Shown here one piece after another: positions 61,368-64,000 of a stretch of 64,000 nucleotides of DNA. The translations under genes and the position numbers were made by a program. The notes beneath the pieces were generated by a model. It searched no databases, was not told the DNA's origin, and worked only from the letters and a program-made list of their open reading frames with translations. The first letter of the stretch is position 1, and each line of letters starts with the position of its first letter. Where the stretch lies: the NCBI GenBank assembly GCA_964035575.1, contig OZ037873.1, positions 682,001 through 746,000 of the forward strand, read 5' to 3'. Origin of the DNA: Rhynchopus sp. YZ270_cl-10 (taxonomy: Eukaryota > Euglenozoa > Diplonemea > Diplonemida > Diplonemidae).

Positions 61368-62150
61368 ATGTCGCAGAACACAGCACTGCTCACGGCCTGT
61401 TCTGAAGGGGATCTCCGCAAGGCAGCGTCCTTGCTAGCGGAGCACCCGGGCGCGGTCAACGCAAGCGATGAGGCAGGCGAGACAGCGCTCATGAAGGCGG
61501 TACGTGGTGAGTTCCGTGACGTGGTGGTGGCCCTTCTCGAGAAGGGGGCAGACACCACGGTGCACAGCAAGGAGGGCCTTGCGGCAGTCGACGTCGCATC
61601 ACCCGAGCTTGCAAAGCTGCTCATCACAAAGGGGAAAGGGAAAGGGGACACAGAGTCGGCTGTGTCCTTCTATGGAAAGCATATGGTGATTATTACAGCC
61701 GCTGTGACAGTATCGCGGTATTTTCTGATGTATGTCCGCCCCCCTGGTGTTTTACCCTTGGTGAGTAATGAGGTTTTTTTTGGGTTTTTTGCTTTTTTTT
61801 TGAACATAAAAAAAATCTACGAAATTCATGAACGTCATTTTGCATTATCAATTCATTTTTTCTCATATTGTGCAATCCTTTGAGAATTTTTTCTGATGTC
61901 TTAATTTACAAAAGGCATTTATTTCGCGACTCTTTTCACTTCTTAACAGATTGATAATCGCTTGCTTAGACGATCTGAAGTGGAGCTACCAACACGAGTG
62001 AACTACGACACATGGGCTATTTTTTTTTGTCACACTCCGCTGCACCGAATGGACCATAACAAACTATTGACACCGGTTTCATCTTCTGTGCGAGCAAGGT
62101 GGCCAAAGCAACGCGAGGCTTACGTCATCTTGACAACTTTTCTAATGTGA
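61368..62150 (+). CDS. Small ankyrin-repeat protein, two exons
   Basis: Exons 61368-61760 and 61950-62150 join in phase 0 (GTGAGT donor, TTAACAG acceptor) to give 197 residues. Residues 5-90 hold two to three ankyrin repeats (TALLTACSEGDLRKAASLLA, GETALMKAVRGEFRDVVVAL, then LLEKGADTTVHSKEGLAAVD). A hydrophobic segment (HMVIITAAVTVSRYFLMYV) may be a membrane helix. The second exon (RSEVELPTRVNYDTWAIFFC and on) is less convincing and may instead be a readthrough of non-coding sequence, in which case the protein would end soon after 61760. Function unknown; ankyrin repeats bind proteins. Confidence 0.6.
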
Positions 62151-62298
62151 GAAATTACCATACCAGCAAAACTGTGTTCAAAAAGCTTGACTGTGTTTCC
62201 ATTTTTCAGGTCAGTACGTTCGTTTTGCGGGCGGTAGTGGGGGAGGGGTGGGCGTCTGGCGTTGTCGCTCACACACAACGTTTTTTCTAAGAATCTGA

Positions 62299-62360
62299 TC
62301 AAGGTGACTAAGCATGAGAGGCTTAGGGTCATCTTATAAACTTTTCTTTTTCTTTTTTTT
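62299..62360 (+). repeat. Tail-hairpin repeat family A, copy
   Basis: TCAAGGTGACTAAGCATGAG (starting one to two bases earlier), then AGGCTTAGGGTCATCTTATA and AACTTTTC with a long T/C tail. It is the best match to the LINE 3' end at 52040. Confidence 0.85.
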
Positions 62361-62582
62361 TCCAGTATTTTTGTGCACAGAGAGCTAGGTCGCACAGATT
62401 CTCATCTCTCAAAAAAAAATTCTCTCTTTTTTTTTTTTGTTTCCTTCTCCCCTTGCCGGCAGTTCTCTTTTGTAGATTAGGGGGAGGTCTCCTTAGGGTG
62501 CGCTTGCTTTTAGTTTTCTTCACCCATTTCAAAAGTGTCCCACAGGAAAAAGAATCCCTCCTCCCTCCCTCCCTCCCTTTCA

Positions 62583-62630
62583 GATGTGTTGTGCACGAGA
62601 GGCACATTCATCTTACATTTTTTTTCTTTT
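62583..62630 (+). repeat. Tail-hairpin repeat family B, consensus copy
   Basis: GATGTGTTGTGCACGAGAGG, then CACATTCATCTTACATTTTT. Stem TGTGC / GCACA, loop ACGAGAG. Confidence 0.75.
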
Positions 62631-62759
62631 TGTTCGACCAGCTCGTTTCTTTCCATTATTTTCCGAACATACCAAATGGGGCAACAATAAAGGAGAGGGC
62701 ATAATATATGCAAGCCGGTAGGTTTCATCTTTCAATTTTTTTTCCACATTATTTTCTCC

Positions 62760-62813
62760 CTCCCTCTCTTCTCTACACACTTCCTACCAGAAAAAAACTC
62801 TCGCTTTCTCCAG
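62760..62813 (+). promoter_or_regulatory. Putative splice (trans-splice) acceptor before WD40-like gene
   Basis: C/T tracts end in TTCCTACCAG at 62790 and CTTTCTCCAG at 62813. The start codon is at 62886. Confidence 0.4.
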
Positions 62814-62885
62814 ATTATCTCCACTTTACAAAAGAGGAAACCGATCTTTTCTAAACCTCTTACCCTTCACTTCGTACTTTCCCGT

Positions 62886-63962
62886 ATGGAGGTCACCGTG
62901 CACTGTTGTGTGACGGCGCGGTCTGTTGTTGTGGATGTCTCCCTTGATGGCACATTGGGTGACATAGTGGGTTCTGCGCTGCGTGCATTGGGACAGGACG
63001 ATACTGTTGCTGACGTCGCATCCCGCACACTACAGGTGAAAGGTGGTGGGGAGGTTGGCAGCAGAGACACATTGGTGTCAAATACATCTCTGCAGACTGG
63101 CGCAGAGGTGGAGATGCACGCTATCGAGACACGCCACGGGAACACACAGTATTATGCTCAAGGCATTGCTTTATCCCCCTCTGGGAGGCACCTTGCTTCC
63201 ATTGGATCGATTCTGACTGTCACCGACACTTTCAATGGAACGGAACTTTGGAAAACCCAGCTCGCACGCGCCAGGTTTGCTGTCGCCATATCCCCTTGCG
63301 GGGAGCTGCTCGCGCATTGGGGGGAGATGAAGCTAGAGTTACGCTATACAGAGTCTGGATCACTGAAGGCAACTGCGGAACACTATTTTGAATGTTCCGT
63401 TAAATTCTCACAGAATCAACCCTTTTTAGTAACCGGCGGTGCAGAGAGCATCACTCTATGGTCATTTGAAGGGATCCGTCTAAAGGACGTTGTAGCTCAT
63501 ACGGCGTTCAAAGTAGCGTTGTCAGGGACATCTCTTTTGTATCGTAAGGACTACGTTTTGGGGTCATTTTGTATGGAAACTGGAGAGAAAAAGCTTTCGA
63601 GTCTTGGTGCGAGCTACGCCTGCCTCGAGGCAAGTGGTGACTATGCTGTGACCGCGAATATGGGGGATGTGGAGGTGTGGGAGGTGGAGTGCTTCCGGAA
63701 GAAGAGGGTTCTGGAGGGGGAAGGTGCGTTGGTAACGGAGGTGCAGCTCTCAATTGAGTCCGGACGGGTCGTGGCAGTTGACGAAGACAAGCAGATCTCT
63801 GTCTGGAGTATGGCAACAGGGAGCGTGCGCCGCTTCACACCAGACACAGGCGGGACCTCCCCTTCTATTGCGTTGACGAAGTGCGGCAGCTGGCTCTTCT
63901 ATTCTACAGACCGCGGGGTGCGGGTTGCAGCCCTCGACGGCCTCTGCAAGGAGATGGAGTAG
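62886..63962 (+). CDS. WD40-like beta-propeller protein with ubiquitin-like N-terminus
   Basis: 358 residues, single exon. Residues 1-80 (MEVTVHCCVTARSVVVDVSL, then DGTLGDIVGSAL) read like a ubiquitin-fold domain. From about residue 85 there are five to six degenerate WD-type blades (GIALSPSGRHLASIG, FAVAISPCGELLAHWG, VKFSQNQPFLVTGGAESITL, GDYAVTANMGDVEVWEVE, VAVDEDKQISVWSMATGSVR, SIALTKCGSWLFYSTDRGVR). A single chain of this length would give one seven-bladed or incomplete propeller, a protein-binding platform. No specific partner is visible. ATG at 62886 is the first in frame and follows a good acceptor. Confidence 0.7.
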   Translation: MEVTVHCCVTARSVVVDVSLDGTLGDIVGSALRALGQDDTVADVASRTLQVKGGGEVGSRDTLVSNTSLQTGAEVEMHAIETRHGNTQYYAQGIALSPSGRHLASIGSILTVTDTFNGTELWKTQLARARFAVAISPCGELLAHWGEMKLELRYTESGSLKATAEHYFECSVKFSQNQPFLVTGGAESITLWSFEGIRLKDVVAHTAFKVALSGTSLLYRKDYVLGSFCMETGEKKLSSLGASYACLEASGDYAVTANMGDVEVWEVECFRKKRVLEGEGALVTEVQLSIESGRVVAVDEDKQISVWSMATGSVRRFTPDTGGTSPSIALTKCGSWLFYSTDRGVRVAALDGLCKEME

Positions 63963-64000
63963 ATTAGAGAGCGATGTGTGCATCCTCATGTGGTTCGTAG

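Overview
The window looks like nuclear DNA of a flagellate protist, most likely a euglenozoan (a diplonemid-type organism is my best guess). Four things support this. All supported host genes lie on the + strand, as in a unidirectional gene array. Several start codons sit a few tens of bases after a pyrimidine tract ending in (C/T)AG, as expected for spliced-leader trans-splicing. The histone H2A-like protein carries the AVRxDxDLGxLLxNVT stretch that I recall from trypanosomatid H2A. Cis-introns have GTATG-type donors and CAG/TAG acceptors. No search could be run, so the lineage is an inference.

Layout: 1-1.15 kb, 3' end of a VAP/MSP-domain membrane protein; 2.7-4.2 kb, four-exon DsbA/FrnE-like oxidoreductase; 4.8-6.4 kb, three-exon protein with two PX domains; 6.4-14.2 kb, gene-poor repeats; 14.2-20.1 kb, a 1989-residue single-exon protein joining leucine-rich repeats, a protein kinase-like domain and a PARP catalytic domain; 20.1-29.8 kb, gene-poor DNA with MITEs, satellites, an AT-rich island and a piggyBac-type element; 29.8-33.8 kb, an RJL small GTPase, an RNF32-like double-RING protein and NDUFAF7; 34.8-39.0 kb, a RING-BRCT-BRCT gene whose first intron holds a 1.24-kb palindrome; 40.2 and 41.5 kb, a small Cys-rich protein and an unknown coiled-coil protein; 44.2-45.3 kb, a divergent kinesin motor, followed by an apparently complete two-ORF LINE (45.6-52.1 kb); 53.7-55.1 kb, a WW/coiled-coil protein that may be the kinesin tail; 58.3-60.6 kb, H2A and a basic/acidic chromatin-like protein; 61.4-62.2 kb, an ankyrin protein; 62.9-64.0 kb, a WD40-like protein.

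The most striking non-coding feature is a set of several dozen short dispersed elements, all on the + strand. Their stem sequences differ between families, but many keep an ACGAGAG-like loop and end in a pyrimidine-rich tail. One family is the 3' end of the LINE, and an old 5'-truncated LINE copy at 32.3 kb ends the same way. The elements sit upstream of genes and inside introns, so they are probably LINE or SINE 3' tails that may also supply pyrimidine tracts for splicing. Other intronic repeats and at least six kinds of inverted-repeat DNA element, several with clear target-site duplications, fill much of the rest.
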